In this document: piece by piece, positions 5,686 to 5,707 of the stretch
Layout: each line of letters begins with the position of its first letter
How positions within the stretch are numbered: the first letter of the stretch is position 1
Translations under genes and position numbers: made by a program
The notes under the pieces: model-generated
The model's input: only the letters and a program-made list of their open reading frames with translations
Told to the model about the DNA's origin: nothing
The model's database searches: none
NCBI GenBank assembly: GCA_030621975.1
Contig: JAUXGQ010000147.1
Coordinates: 1-5,707, forward strand
DNA from: Gammaproteobacteria bacterium
Lineage (GTDB): Bacteria > Pseudomonadota > Gammaproteobacteria > Chromatiales > Chromatiaceae
Length of the DNA: 5,707 nucleotides
Direction: 5' to 3'

Positions 5686-5707
5686 GTAGGAGCCCGCTTG
5701 CGGGCGA
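5686..5707 (+). repeat. REP-like palindrome with GTAG head
   Basis: GTAGGAGCCCGCTTGCGGGC, followed by GA, ends exactly at the window edge. The stem GCCCGC/GCGGGC closes on a short TT centre and is headed by GTAG. GTAG-headed stem-loops of this form are the repetitive extragenic palindromes of pseudomonads and related gammaproteobacteria, mobilised by REP-associated tyrosine transposases (RAYT). It lies about 120 bp upstream of mutL in non-coding DNA. A second, inverted copy may lie beyond the edge. Only one copy is visible here, so repetitiveness is inferred from the sequence type. Confidence 0.65.

Overview
The window is one co-directional block, all genes on the minus strand, from a GC-rich gammaproteobacterium. 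Read in the direction of transcription (right to left) the order is mutL, miaA, hfq, hflX, hflK. This is the classic gammaproteobacterial mutL-miaA-hfq-hflX-hflK(-hflC) cluster. Protein identities to the E. coli versions are obvious by eye, but MutL carries a nuclease-type C-terminus that E. coli MutL lacks. That points to a lineage with methyl-independent mismatch repair (probably no MutH), such as the pseudomonad or Chromatiales-like gammaproteobacteria. A GTAG-headed REP-type palindrome at the right edge fits the same groups. The exact taxon cannot be read from this window.

Layout: 1-678 is the N-terminal 226 codons of hflK, cut by the left edge. 679-906 is a gap with a good sigma70-type promoter and a GC-rich hairpin in the hflK leader. 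907-2190 is hflX; its start is debatable and in-frame starts exist up to 2241. 2191-2350 is a gap with a strong hairpin just before the preferred hflX start. 2351-2629 is hfq, whose tail contains an 18-bp tandem repeat. 2630-2785 is an AT-richer gap holding candidate hfq promoters, a perfect 12-bp palindrome and two mutually exclusive leader hairpins. 2786-3754 is miaA. 3768-5567 is mutL, with a TTG start. 5568-5707 is non-coding and ends in a REP-like palindrome.

The genes do not form one pathway. They are a conserved transcription unit of information-processing and stress functions: mismatch repair (MutL), i6A37 tRNA modification (MiaA), sRNA chaperoning (Hfq), ribosome rescue/splitting GTPase (HflX) and an inner-membrane regulator of the FtsH protease (HflK). 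The 13-nt mutL-miaA gap implies co-transcription. The 156-nt and 228-nt gaps before hfq and hflK carry promoter-like signals, so hfq-hflX and hflK(-hflC) probably also have their own transcripts.

No wholly new system is visible. The parts most worth a second look are the hfq leader (competing hairpins overlapping a short frame rich in MiaA-dependent codons), the nuclease-type MutL, the repeat-expanded Hfq tail and the REP element.
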